The notes beneath the pieces were generated by a model, which ran no database searches, was not told the DNA's origin, and was given only the letters and a program-made list of their open reading frames with translations. Made by a program: the position numbers and the translations under genes. A stretch of 64,000 nt of DNA from Lewinellaceae bacterium (GTDB taxonomy: Bacteria > Bacteroidota > Bacteroidia > Chitinophagales > Saprospiraceae). This document shows positions 26,252-35,318 of this stretch, one piece after another. The stretch's first letter is position 1. Each line of letters begins with the position of its first letter. The stretch lies in NCBI GenBank assembly GCA_016719605.1, contig JADJYW010000001.1, forward strand, positions 558,001 to 622,000, in the 5' to 3' direction.

Positions 26252-27094
26252 ATGGGGCTTTTCAGTAGTGGTTCAGATGGAAAAAAGGTCTTTTACAAGA
26301 CCGATGAAGAAATCGAAATGATGCGAGCAGCAAATCTAATCGTATCGAAGACTCTTGCCCATGTAGCCAGTATCCTTAAGCCCGGTATTACAGGACGAGC
26401 AATAGATACTGCTGCGGAAGAATTTATTCGTGATCATGGTGGCCGCCCTGCATTCAAGGGGTATCACGGTTTTCCTGGATCGCTGTGTGTGTCCTACAAT
26501 GATATTGTAGTCCATGGTATCCCCGGAGAACGTGAATTTCGTGAAGAAGATATAGTTTCAGTTGATTGTGGGGTGGATTTGAATGGCTATTACGGAGATG
26601 CGGCCTTTACATTTGCGTTTCAAAATGTCGCCGAAGAGGTAATGGAACTTCTCCGTGTGACCTATACATCGTTGTATAAAGGTATTGAACAGGCTGTTGC
26701 AGGCAAGCGAGTTGGGGATATTTCTTTCGCTATCCAATACTACTGCGAACGAGAACACCCGTATGCTGTAGTGCGTGAACTGGTTGGCCATGGCGTAGGC
26801 CGTTCGCTGCATGAAGACCCGGAAGTGCCAAATTATGGTAAGCGAGGCAAAGGCCCGCTAATGCAAAGTGGATTGGTACTGGCTATCGAGCCTATGATTA
26901 ATTTAGGCCATAAAGAAGTTTTTCAGCATAACGACGGCTGGACGATACACACCCGAGACCGCAAGCCCAGCGCCCATTATGAGCACTCCGTTGCGGTATG
27001 TAAAGGGAAAGCGGATATTCTTTCTACACACGAATTTCTTTTGGAGGCAGTAAAAAATAATCCGGAACTAAAAGAAGTATCGCCGAAAAATTAG
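26252..27094 (+). CDS. map: Methionine aminopeptidase type I
   Basis: This 280-residue enzyme removes N-terminal methionine. Metal ligands are visible in VSVDCGVDLNGYYGDAAF (two Asp), VGHGVGRSLHEDP (His), LAIEPMI (Glu) and HYEHSVAV (Glu). There is a short N-terminal extension (MGLFSSGSDGKK) compared with E. coli Map (264). Confidence 0.96.
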   Translation: MGLFSSGSDGKKVFYKTDEEIEMMRAANLIVSKTLAHVASILKPGITGRAIDTAAEEFIRDHGGRPAFKGYHGFPGSLCVSYNDIVVHGIPGEREFREEDIVSVDCGVDLNGYYGDAAFTFAFQNVAEEVMELLRVTYTSLYKGIEQAVAGKRVGDISFAIQYYCEREHPYAVVRELVGHGVGRSLHEDPEVPNYGKRGKGPLMQSGLVLAIEPMINLGHKEVFQHNDGWTIHTRDRKPSAHYEHSVAVCKGKADILSTHEFLLEAVKNNPELKEVSPKN

Positions 27095-27125
27095 AACTTT
27101 GCAGCCCCAAATTTTAACGGCTCGT

Positions 27126-27344
27126 ATGGCTAAAGAAGATCTGATTAAACAAGATGGCGAAGTAACCGAAGCGCTTTCCAATGCAAATTTCAAGGTTCGA
27201 TTGGAAAATGACCATGTTATTCTGGCTACAATTTCCGGCAAAATGCGGATGCACTATATCCGAATTCTGCCCGGAGACAAGGTTTCGGTAGAAATGTCAC
27301 CGTATGACTTGACTCGGGGGCGTATCATTTACCGATATAAATAA
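27126..27344 (+). CDS. infA: Translation initiation factor IF-1
   Basis: This 72-residue OB-fold protein begins MAKEDLIKQDGEVTEALSNA and has GKMRMHYIRILPGDKVSVEM and SPYDLTRGRIIYRYK. ATG 27126 matches the family; an upstream in-frame start at 27099 adds nine non-conserved residues. Confidence 0.97.
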   Translation: MAKEDLIKQDGEVTEALSNANFKVRLENDHVILATISGKMRMHYIRILPGDKVSVEMSPYDLTRGRIIYRYK

Positions 27345-27401
27345 TTTTGGGCGCTGCCCGATTGTCAAAAAATAGTTTGATTTACCGAAAATATAACCGC
27401 T

Positions 27402-27518
27402 ATGAAGGTTAAAACATCTGTTAAAAAACGATCTGTAGATTGCAAGATCGTCCGCCGAAAAGGCAAGATTTATGTAATCAACAAGAAAAATCCGAAATTC
27501 AAACAACGTCAAGGATAA
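27402..27518 (+). CDS. rpmJ: Large ribosomal subunit protein bL36, zinc-free form
   Basis: This 38-residue protein begins MKVKTSVKKRSVDCKIVRRK and ends KNPKFKQRQG. Only one of the zinc-ribbon Cys/His ligands remains, so this is the zinc-independent type. It lies 3 bases before rpsM. Confidence 0.96.
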   Translation: MKVKTSVKKRSVDCKIVRRKGKIYVINKKNPKFKQRQG

Positions 27519-27521
27519 ATT

Positions 27522-27899
27522 ATGGCACGTATTGCTGGAGTGGACTTGCCACGAAACAAAAGAGGTGTTATTGGTCTGACCTATATCTATGGCATCGGTT
27601 CTTCTACCGCTCAAGTCATTCTGGATAAGGCTGAAATTGATGTCAACACCAAAGTTGACCAATGGACCGACGATAACATCAAAACAATTTCCCGCATCAT
27701 TGCCGACGACTATAAAACGGAAGGTCAGCTGCGTTCGGAAGTTCAAATGAGTATCAAACGCCTGATGGATATTGGTTGCTATCGCGGTTTGCGTCACCGT
27801 AAAGGGCTTCCCCTTCGTGGACAACGTACTCGTACAAATGCACGTACCCGCAAGGGCAAACGTAAAACGGTGGCTAACAAGAAAAAAGCTACGAAGTAA
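27522..27899 (+). CDS. rpsM: Small ribosomal subunit protein uS13
   Basis: This 125-residue S13 begins MARIAGVDLPRNKRGVIGLT and has MDIGCYRGLRHRKGLPLRGQ followed by RTRTNARTRKGKRK. It forms bridges to the 50S and contacts tRNA. Confidence 0.97.
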   Translation: MARIAGVDLPRNKRGVIGLTYIYGIGSSTAQVILDKAEIDVNTKVDQWTDDNIKTISRIIADDYKTEGQLRSEVQMSIKRLMDIGCYRGLRHRKGLPLRGQRTRTNARTRKGKRKTVANKKKATK

Positions 27900-28007
27900 T
27901 ACCTGCTGTAGTGGAGAGGCATCAAATATGCTTGCCGGGGTGTTTTTTCATAACAACCCGAACTCTGCTGCTAAATCCTTCAAACAACATTACTACCTTT
28001 AGATACA

Positions 28008-28399
28008 ATGGCAAAAGGAGCAGCAAAAAAAGTTGTTAAGCGCAAGTAAAAATTACACCAGAAGGTCTCGTGTACATTCAGTCTAGCTTCAACAACATCA
28101 TTATTTCTATTACGAACAAGCAAGGAGAAGTGGTATCATGGTCTTCTGCTGGAAAATCCGGCTTTCGCGGGTCAAAGAAAAATACCCCGTATGCCGCCCA
28201 AATCTCAGCCAATGATGCTGCCAAAACTGCTTTTGAAGCAGGTATTCGCTCCGTAGAGGTTTTCGTAAAAGGCCCTGGCTCCGGTCGCGAGGCCGCTATC
28301 CGTGCCATTGACCAGTCGGGAATTAAAGTGCTCGTTATCAATGACGTGACACCGCTTCCCCACAATGGCTGCCGCCCTCCAAAACGCCGCCGGGTTTAA
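28008..28399 (+). CDS. rpsK: Small ribosomal subunit protein uS11 (frameshift in the given sequence)
   Basis: The gene starts ATG 28008 (MAKGAAKKVVKRK) and hits TAA at 28047. The rest of S11 (GLVYIQSSFNNIIISITN to PHNGCRPPKRRRV) is in another frame up to 28399. Adding one G at 28046, so CGC AAG GTA AAA ATT ACA, restores a continuous 130-residue protein. S11 is essential and highly conserved, so a missing base is the best explanation. A gene model starting at the internal GTG 28070 would lose the basic N-terminus. Confidence 0.93.
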
Positions 28400-28476
28400 A
28401 TGTGGCTGATTTGCTGATCCCGCATTGACCACATTCACACATTGACCTTTTTTTGAATTGACCATATCCTCATACA

Positions 28477-29091
28477 ATGGCTCGTTATACTGGACCAACT
28501 ACTAAAAAATCCCGTGCGTTCGGCGAATCAATTTTCGGGTACGACAAGTACTTCGAACGCCGTAAATTCCCGCCCGGCCAGCACGGCCAGTCGAAAAAGC
28601 GCAAGACAAAATCGGATTACTCCCTCCAGCTGTCGGAGAAGCAAAAAGCCAAGTACACTTATGGTGTACTGGAACGCCAGTTCCGCCGCACCTTTCACAA
28701 TGCAACGCGTCGGCATGGTGTAACAGGGGAAGTGCTTCTTCAACTTCTCGAAGCTCGTCTGGACAATACCGTGTATCGCCTCGGTATCTCTCCGACTCGT
28801 CGTGGAGCACGCCAACTGGTTGGTCACCGACACATTACCGTAAATGGCAAGGTTGTGAATATTGCTTCCTATTCGTTGAAACCAGGTGATGTAATTGCCG
28901 TCCGTGCCAAATCGAAAGGTATGGATATGATCACGTTGCATGCAGGATCAAAAACCAACAGTGCACGGCAGTTCGGTTGGTTGGAATGGAACCCGGATAA
29001 AATGCAAGGCACGTTCCTTTCTTATCCGCAGCGCGACCAAATTCCGGAGAAAATCAATGAGCAATTAATCGTCGAATTGTACTCGAAATAG
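28477..29091 (+). CDS. rpsD: Small ribosomal subunit protein uS4
   Basis: This 204-residue S4 initiates 30S assembly. It has MARYTGPTTKKSRAFGES, an S4 RNA-binding domain (LEARLDNTVYRLGISPTRRG, VGHRHITVNGKVVNIASY) and the usual C-terminus. The gap upstream holds three ATTGACC words (28424-28464). Confidence 0.97.
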   Translation: MARYTGPTTKKSRAFGESIFGYDKYFERRKFPPGQHGQSKKRKTKSDYSLQLSEKQKAKYTYGVLERQFRRTFHNATRRHGVTGEVLLQLLEARLDNTVYRLGISPTRRGARQLVGHRHITVNGKVVNIASYSLKPGDVIAVRAKSKGMDMITLHAGSKTNSARQFGWLEWNPDKMQGTFLSYPQRDQIPEKINEQLIVELYSK

Positions 29092-29100
29092 CAATCATAT

Positions 29101-30099
29101 ATGAGTATTCTCAATTTCCAGAAACCCGAAAAAATCCTGCTTCAAAAAGCCACCGATTTTGAGGGCACCTTTGAATTCAAACCACTCGAGCCGGGGTTTG
29201 GCCAAACCATCGGCAACTCGCTTCGCCGGGTTCTGCTCTCCTCACTGGAGGGCTACGCTATCAGCGCCGTACGCATTGGAGGTGTTGACCACGAGTTTGC
29301 CACTATCCGTGGGGTGGTGGAAGACGTAGTGGACATCGTGCTCAATATGAAGCAGGTGCGCATCAAGCCAGTTGTTCAGGATGAAAAAGGACAAACGGAA
29401 AAAATTTATCTGACCCTCAGCGGTCGGGAAGAATTCAGGGCCGGCGATATCGAGGAGTTCACCAACGTATTCAAGGTGATGAACTCTGATTTGCTCATCT
29501 GTCGCATGGAACCGTCTGTAACGCTCGAAATGGAGCTAACCATTTCTAAAGGGCGTGGCTACCAACCTGCCGACGACGGCGCCCCCAAAGATGCTATTAT
29601 TGGTGTTATTCCAATTGATGCCATCTACACGCCAATCAAAAACGTATCCTACAAAGTGGAAAACACCCGCGTAGGCCAACGGACTGACTATGAAAAACTG
29701 ACCATTGATGTCAAAACTGATGGTACCATCCATCCGGAAGAAGCCATCCGCGAAGCCAGCCGCATACTGATCCAGCACCTGATGCTGATCACCGATGACA
29801 ACATCACCTTCGATACGCCGGCGAGTCGGGAAGAAAATGTAGTGGATGAACATATTCTCCACATGCGCAAACTGCTCAAAACTTCGCTGGAAGACCTCGA
29901 TCTCAGCGTGCGCGCCTATAACTGCCTCAAGGCTGCCAAGATCAATACGTTGGCTGAATTGGTTCGCTACGATACACACGAACTACTTAAGTTCCGTAAT
30001 TTCGGTAAAAAATCACTCGTCGAAATAGAAGAACTGCTGCAAGACAAGAGCCTGACCTTCGGAATGGACTTGTCCAAGTATAAACTGGAAGAAGAGTAG
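29101..30099 (+). CDS. rpoA: DNA-directed RNA polymerase subunit alpha
   Basis: This 332-residue subunit has an N-terminal dimerisation domain (FKPLEPGFGQTIGNSLRRVL) and a C-terminal domain with DLDLSVRAYNCLKAAKINTL and FRNFGKKSLVEIEELL. It nucleates RNA polymerase assembly; the CTD contacts UP elements and regulators. Position after rpsD is conserved. Confidence 0.97.
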   Translation: MSILNFQKPEKILLQKATDFEGTFEFKPLEPGFGQTIGNSLRRVLLSSLEGYAISAVRIGGVDHEFATIRGVVEDVVDIVLNMKQVRIKPVVQDEKGQTEKIYLTLSGREEFRAGDIEEFTNVFKVMNSDLLICRMEPSVTLEMELTISKGRGYQPADDGAPKDAIIGVIPIDAIYTPIKNVSYKVENTRVGQRTDYEKLTIDVKTDGTIHPEEAIREASRILIQHLMLITDDNITFDTPASREENVVDEHILHMRKLLKTSLEDLDLSVRAYNCLKAAKINTLAELVRYDTHELLKFRNFGKKSLVEIEELLQDKSLTFGMDLSKYKLEEE

Positions 30100-30310
30100 T
30101 ACCCGTTTTGAGTTTTTATTTGGGCAGAATTACCGTATGGTAAGAGTGTTCAGAGATACATAGAGTGGACAGAGGCTCACAAGGTTTCATGTTCGCACGC
30201 CCAAGATTTTGCAGATCGTTTTCTGCCAAGTTCATTCACGCACTTTATTTTTCACAAGCGTAGTAACCGTCGAGCGTCAAGTCAATTTGTGTTTTCAGTC
30301 GGGTTTTCAA

Positions 30311-30333
30311 CTCAAAACTCAAAACTCAAAACT
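30311..30333 (+). repeat. CTCAAAA heptamer tandem repeat upstream of rplQ
   Basis: CTC recurs at 30311, 30318 and 30325, with a partial unit at 30332, in the 278-base gap between rpoA and rplQ, 44 bases before the rplQ ATG. Nothing else is recognisable in this gap. Confidence 0.75.
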
Positions 30334-30377
30334 GATTTGACCGCCCCGGTGCTGCCACCAGCATTTAGGTACCAATT

Positions 30378-30947
30378 ATGCGTCACGGAGACAAAGTAAA
30401 CAACCTCGGACGGACGGCTGCTCACCGCCGCGCCCTCTTGGCCAATCTGGCCATCGCGCTCATTGAGCACAAACGAATCACAACCACCCTGGCCAAGGCA
30501 AAAGCCCTGCGCCGTTATGTGGAGCCTATCATCACGAAGGCCAAAGACAATACCACACACTCCCGTCGTGTAGTATTCAGCTACTTGCAAAACAAAGAAG
30601 CCATCAAGGAACTCTTTGGCGCCGTTGCAGAAAAGGTCGGCGAGCGCCCTGGAGGCTATGTCCGCATCATCAAACTCGGCTTTCGCCGAGGCGACGGTGC
30701 CGAAACAGCCATGATCGAATTGGTGGACTTCAACGAAGTATACAACCCGAATGCGGGTAAGGTCAAGACAACTAAAAAAACACGCCGTGGTAGCGGTGGC
30801 TCGAAAAAAGCCGCAGAAGGTGCTTCTGCAGCAACTGCTGCTGAAGAGAACACTACTTCTGCACCGGAAGAAATCGTAGAAGTGCCTACATCTGTAGTGG
30901 AAGAATCCGCCCCCGCGACGGAAGAAGATAAGAAAGAAGACGCATAG
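30378..30947 (+). CDS. rplQ: Large ribosomal subunit protein bL17 with C-terminal extension
   Basis: The conserved L17 core begins MRHGDKVNNLGRTAAHRRAL and has LAIALIEHKRITTTLAKAKALR and GGYVRIIKLGFRRGDGAETA. Residues about 131-189 are an extension, first Lys/Arg/Gly-rich and then rich in Ala, Glu and Thr, ending in TEEDKKEDA. Total 189 residues compared with about 127 in E. coli. It is the last gene of the supercluster and is followed by a strong terminator. Confidence 0.96.
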   Translation: MRHGDKVNNLGRTAAHRRALLANLAIALIEHKRITTTLAKAKALRRYVEPIITKAKDNTTHSRRVVFSYLQNKEAIKELFGAVAEKVGERPGGYVRIIKLGFRRGDGAETAMIELVDFNEVYNPNAGKVKTTKKTRRGSGGSKKAAEGASAATAAEENTTSAPEEIVEVPTSVVEESAPATEEDKKEDA

Positions 30948-30980
30948 AAACGTCTCTCCCTTTTCACTAATCTTCTTTAC

Positions 30981-31018
30981 AAAAAGCGATGTCTCGTTCA
31001 TTCGGGCATCGCTTTTTT
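30981..31018 (+). terminator. Intrinsic terminator of the ribosomal supercluster
   Basis: AAAAAGCGATG (30981-30991) pairs with CATCGCTTTTT (31007-31017), and the right arm is itself a T run. It lies 34 bases after the rplQ stop. Confidence 0.88.
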
Positions 31019-31167
31019 GCGTTGCTGCGCAGAATGATTTTTACCGGTCGCCAGCACCGCCACCCTTCCATTAAATTTAAAAATATATTTCTGTTCGCCC
31101 CGGGTAAGCGGTAAAATTTCGACTTTTACCGAAACGAACGAATTAGTATAGCCCAAACCGCAACATT

Positions 31168-32880
31168 ATGCCTGCTCCCCGATGGCAGATGCGTCACACC
31201 GACGCCCCCGTTGCCCAATACCTGCACGATGCACTCGGCATCCACCCGCTGCTCTGTGGTATTCTGGCACAACGCGGCATTGCTACTTTTGATGAAGCCC
31301 GCCACTTCTTCCGACCAGCCCTGGCCGATTTGCACCACCCCTTTCTGATGCACGACATGGAACATGCCGTGAAGCGCCTCGATCAAGCCACTCAAAATAA
31401 CGAACGCATCTTGCTCTACGGCGACTATGATGTGGATGGCACTACCAGCGTCGCCCTGATGTACACCTTCCTGTCCGGTTTTTATCCGAATCTTGACTAC
31501 TACCTGCCCGACCGCGACAAAGAAGGCTACGGCGTCAGCGCTGCCGGTGTGGAGTACGCCCGCAATACGGGCGCAACACTTGTGGTCGCCATGGACTGCG
31601 GCGTGAAAGCGCACCAGGCCGTAGCGTTGGCCAAATCTTACGGAATTGATTTCATTGTGTGCGATCACCACTTGCCCGACGCCGATCTGCCTGCCGCCGT
31701 GGCCGTGCTTGATCCCAAACGTCCCGATTGCCCCTACCCATACAAAGAACTCAGCGGGTGCGGTGTGGCGTTCAAACTGGCGCAAGCCCTGGCGCTGCAC
31801 TGGAACACACCCGCCGAAGAACTCAGCCCGCTGCTCGACCTCGTCGCAGTCAGTATTTGCTGTGACCTGGTACCGATGACCGGCGAAAACCGCGTGTTGG
31901 TACACCTCGGTTTGCACAGTCTCAACCGCGAACCACGCCTTGGCTTGTGGGCGCTCATTCAGCGCAGCGGTCGCCGCTACCCGCTGGCTGTGAGCGATGT
32001 AGTGTTCGGCATCGGCCCCATGATCAATGCAGCCGGCCGTCTTGGCGATGCCCGCGAGGCCGTGCGTGTGCTGCTCGCCGCCGACCGCAATAGTGCCATG
32101 GAAGCCGCCGGCGCGCTGGCTGTGCGCAACCGGGAACGCAGAAAAACCGATCAGAACACAGCCGAAGTAGCCCGCCGCCGCGTGCTGGACGACCCCGCCG
32201 CTGCCGGCCGCAAGAGCATCGTGCTGTTCGATCCCCACTGGCACAAGGGCATCATTGGCATTGCAGCCGGCCGCATGGTGGAGCTCTTCCATCGCCCGAC
32301 GGTCATTCTGACCCAAAGCGGCAGCAAGGCCGTTGGCTCGGCGCGTTCGGTGCCGGGTTTTGACCTGCACACCGCGCTAAGTCGCTGCGAACATTTGTTC
32401 AGTTCGTTCGGTGGCCATGCGTTTGCCGCAGGCGTACAAATGCCGCTGGAAAACGTACCTGTTTTTATCAACCTGTTTGAAAAAATTGTGTGCGAAACCA
32501 TACCCAAAGAGGCAGAGATGCCCGAAATTGAAATCAACGGGCTACTCAATTTTGCCGACATCACCCCTGCGTTTTGGCGTACACTGCGACAATTTGCCCC
32601 TTTCGGCCCGGGCAACATGACGCCGGTCTTTTGGGCCAGGGAGGTAACCGATACCGGGCAAAGCCGTCTGTTGGCAAACAACCACGTCCGCTTGTCCGTC
32701 CGCCAGGGCAACAGCCCGGTTTTCAGCGGAGTCGGATTTGGACTGGGAGAGGCGTTCCAAACGGTACAGGGCAAACCGTTTGATCTGGCGTTCAGTTTGT
32801 TCGATGATGACTGGCACGGGGAAAAGGTGCTTGCGCTGATGGTGCGGGGAATACGCCCGGCAAGTAGCGACGTGTTTTAA
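31168..32880 (+). CDS. recJ: Single-stranded-DNA-specific exonuclease RecJ
   Basis: This 570-residue 5'-3' exonuclease acts in recombination and mismatch repair. DHH-family motif I is D86-Y-D88-V-D90 in GDYDVDGTTS, and motif III is D166-H167-H168 in CDHHLPDADLPAAV. The DHHA1 domain has a C-terminal GSARSVPGFDLHTAL and FGGHAFAAGVQM. The C-terminal OB-fold region has GPGNMTPVFWAREV. ATG 31168 gives the family-typical start. It shares a terminator with cdsA. Confidence 0.95.
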   Translation: MPAPRWQMRHTDAPVAQYLHDALGIHPLLCGILAQRGIATFDEARHFFRPALADLHHPFLMHDMEHAVKRLDQATQNNERILLYGDYDVDGTTSVALMYTFLSGFYPNLDYYLPDRDKEGYGVSAAGVEYARNTGATLVVAMDCGVKAHQAVALAKSYGIDFIVCDHHLPDADLPAAVAVLDPKRPDCPYPYKELSGCGVAFKLAQALALHWNTPAEELSPLLDLVAVSICCDLVPMTGENRVLVHLGLHSLNREPRLGLWALIQRSGRRYPLAVSDVVFGIGPMINAAGRLGDAREAVRVLLAADRNSAMEAAGALAVRNRERRKTDQNTAEVARRRVLDDPAAAGRKSIVLFDPHWHKGIIGIAAGRMVELFHRPTVILTQSGSKAVGSARSVPGFDLHTALSRCEHLFSSFGGHAFAAGVQMPLENVPVFINLFEKIVCETIPKEAEMPEIEINGLLNFADITPAFWRTLRQFAPFGPGNMTPVFWAREVTDTGQSRLLANNHVRLSVRQGNSPVFSGVGFGLGEAFQTVQGKPFDLAFSLFDDDWHGEKVLALMVRGIRPASSDVF

Positions 32881-32908
32881 CCCGCCGAGGCACGGCGGGT
32901 TAAAACAC
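32872..32908. terminator. Bidirectional terminator between recJ and cdsA
   Basis: Perfect 16-bp arms (32872-32887, 32893-32908) with a 5-base loop. The stem is GC-rich in the centre with A/T tracts on both sides, so it works for either strand. The TAA stop codons of both convergent genes (32878-32880 and 32900-32902) are inside the arms. Confidence 0.88.
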
Positions 32909-33760
32909 GCTGCTACTGCCGAAAAGCATCAATGTCAGCCACGCAAACGGCAACACAAAAATGAAAGAGTCGAAACGGTCGAGCAGGCCACCATGGCCGG
33001 GCATGAGCGACCCGGAGTCTTTGATCTGAATACTGCGCTTGAGCATGCTCTCCACAAGATCGCCCAGGGTACCCAAGATGGATACGCAAGCAGCCAAAAG
33101 TAGCCATTCACGGATAGTAAAATCGGGAATCCAGCGCGAAAGCAACCAAGCGGCCAGAAAGGTAAATACCATGCCGCCAAGCGTACCTTCCCAGGTTTTT
33201 TTCGGGGAAATACGACTAAAAAATGGTCGCTTGCCCATTTTAGAACCGACGAAATAGGCCATTGTGTCGTTGGTCCAGGTGAGCAGCAAAAGTCCGAATA
33301 CCCGCATCGGGACATAACCTTCGTGCCCCTGGGAAATAGTGATGAGCAAAGCAAATGGCACGCCGATGTACACCACGCCCAGCAGGTAGTGACCGATATT
33401 AACAAACGGCCGCTCGGAATGCAGGAACAATTCAAGTATAAACAGCAGGAATACCGGCATTACCAGTAGGACGACAGCCAGCAGGACGGCATTTGGATTA
33501 TCGGTCAACCAGTATGGCTGAAATGGAAGATCGAAATGCCGACTGCCGTACACAAGGAAAGGTAGCACCCCCAACCCGGTGCCCAGTACCTTGCGCAAGC
33601 GCGGATAATTACCTTCGGAAGCAAAAAGCAGGCCCATGAGTTCCCACAGGCAGCCCGCCGTGATAAGGGCAAACAGCGCATAAAATGCCTTGGCGCCGCC
33701 GAATACGCCGCCCAGCATGGCGATGACAAAAATGGTGGCCGAAATGACGCGTTGCTTCAT
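32900..33760 (-). CDS. cdsA: Phosphatidate cytidylyltransferase
   Basis: This 286-residue integral membrane enzyme makes CDP-diacylglycerol from phosphatidate and CTP. It has multiple hydrophobic helices and the CDS signature LGDLVESMLKRSIQIKDSGS then MPGHGGLLDRFDS near the C-terminus. Upstream on the minus strand (33761-33789) is an A/C-rich word block resembling that at 4243-4300. Confidence 0.95.
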   Translation of the reverse strand: MKQRVISATIFVIAMLGGVFGGAKAFYALFALITAGCLWELMGLLFASEGNYPRLRKVLGTGLGVLPFLVYGSRHFDLPFQPYWLTDNPNAVLLAVVLLVMPVFLLFILELFLHSERPFVNIGHYLLGVVYIGVPFALLITISQGHEGYVPMRVFGLLLLTWTNDTMAYFVGSKMGKRPFFSRISPKKTWEGTLGGMVFTFLAAWLLSRWIPDFTIREWLLLAACVSILGTLGDLVESMLKRSIQIKDSGSLMPGHGGLLDRFDSFIFVLPFAWLTLMLFGSSSVF

Positions 33761-33877
33761 GTGCGTTTGAGTGTTTTAGTGTTTGGGTATGCGGCGTTTT
33801 CAGAAAAAAATTCGTTTAAATCCGCGTTGCGCAGCATCCATTTCATCCGCCTTCCATTAAATTACGAAGGGAAGGCA

Positions 33878-35127
33878 TCACTTCAGACAAGGCTCACCTT
33901 TGATTTTTAGCCACAAATCTCCCGCAAACCGCTTGAATTTTTCCGGGTCCTGCGGCGAGCGGTTGTGCTGATACACATCCCATTTGCCTTGCTCGTCTTT
34001 GAACAGCAAGAAAGGGAACACATAGTTTTTGTCCACCAGTGTATCGCCTTGTAGCCCGAAACGCAGGTCGTTTACCTGAAGGGTATCGCCGGACCGGCCG
34101 AAGGGCAGCACGTCGTAGTAGCCGTCGCTGAACCAGCGCAGGAAGTGGTAGGCCCGGTCGTCGGCGGGAATATGGTTCAGCAGGTGGTGGTTCTTAGGCA
34201 GGGTGGAAATTTTGTCGAAACCCGGCCGGCAGTCGTTGAAACTGGAGAGGCCGTAGTAGTAGGCCGTGTCGCCCTCGGCCATGCCATACCAAACAACGTT
34301 GTTCAGGATGCTCGGACCGGTCATGTAGCGGTCATAGCGGATTTCCCGCGCCTGCAGCGCTTGTTCGAAGAGCGTGTTGGCCCGCTGCTTGTGCCAATAA
34401 GTGAAACCGAGGTAACCACAGCTCCACAAAATACCTGCCCAGGTCAGGTATTGTCGGATGGGCTGTGTGCGCTCCAATCGCGCGGCAAGCAGCAGAAAAA
34501 TACCGAACGGAACCGTATAGATCGGGTCAACAACCGATACCGTGGTCCACTGTACACGCAGATCGGAAAAGGGCTGCCAAATCTGCGTGCCGAAGTTGGT
34601 GAAACAGTCCAGAATCGGGTGTGTGCTGATGCTCCAGAAAAAAGCGATACCCAGGTCAGGTACGGCGCTTGCACCAGGTTGAGATCGCGGCGCCAGTAAT
34701 CCTGCCACAGCTTCCAGGTAAACCACGCACCGAGCAGCAACGTAGGCAGGAAAATGTACCAACTGATCTGGCCATTCAGCACGACCGGAATGAAATTGAT
34801 GCCTGCGGCTGCACCCAGAAAAAACACGATCCAGATGAGCATAGCTATCAGTTTGTATCCTCGAAGCCGATACACGCCCTGACTATAAAACCACACCGCC
34901 AGCAGCGCCAGTAACCACGGCGCCAGCGCGGAAAAAAGCATGGAGTGCATGAACCCCCGGTGAAATGCCATGGCGGTCATGCGGTCGGTGAATACTTCGG
35001 CCAGCACATCCAGATCGGGGATCGTGCCGCCGATGGCGCCCCAAAGCATGGCGCGGTTGCCGAGTTTGCGGCCGGCCACCGCTTCGCCACAGGCGGCGCC
35101 GAGTACGATTTGGGTGAGTGAGTCCAT
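33878..35127 (-). CDS. YdjM/DUF457-like membrane-bound metal-dependent hydrolase (frameshift in the given sequence)
   Basis: The N-terminal part (MDSLTQIVLGAACGEAVAG, GGTIPDLDVLAEVF, FHRGFMHSMLFSAL, then several membrane helices) is typical of the DUF457/YdjM family. Its frame is lost near APYLTWVSLFSG, and the protein continues as FFWSISTHPILDCFTNFGTQ in another frame to 33878. Adding one base to the run of six A at 34638-34643 (T on the coding strand) gives one 416-residue protein. The long C-terminal part is periplasmic-looking. Substrate unknown. Confidence 0.8.
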
Positions 35128-35318
35128 GTTTTTTTTAGGTTGAGATGGGTTGAGAATATCTCTGAAACGCTGCGTGGGGTCTTTTGCCCCTCTCCGCACC
35201 AACCAATTGATTATCAAATAATTTTATCCCCATAAGGTGGATTCCCTGATTACATAACCCCTCCAACTCTCTAACCAGAAACCCTCCAACCCTCTAACCA
35301 GAAACCTTTCAACCCTCC

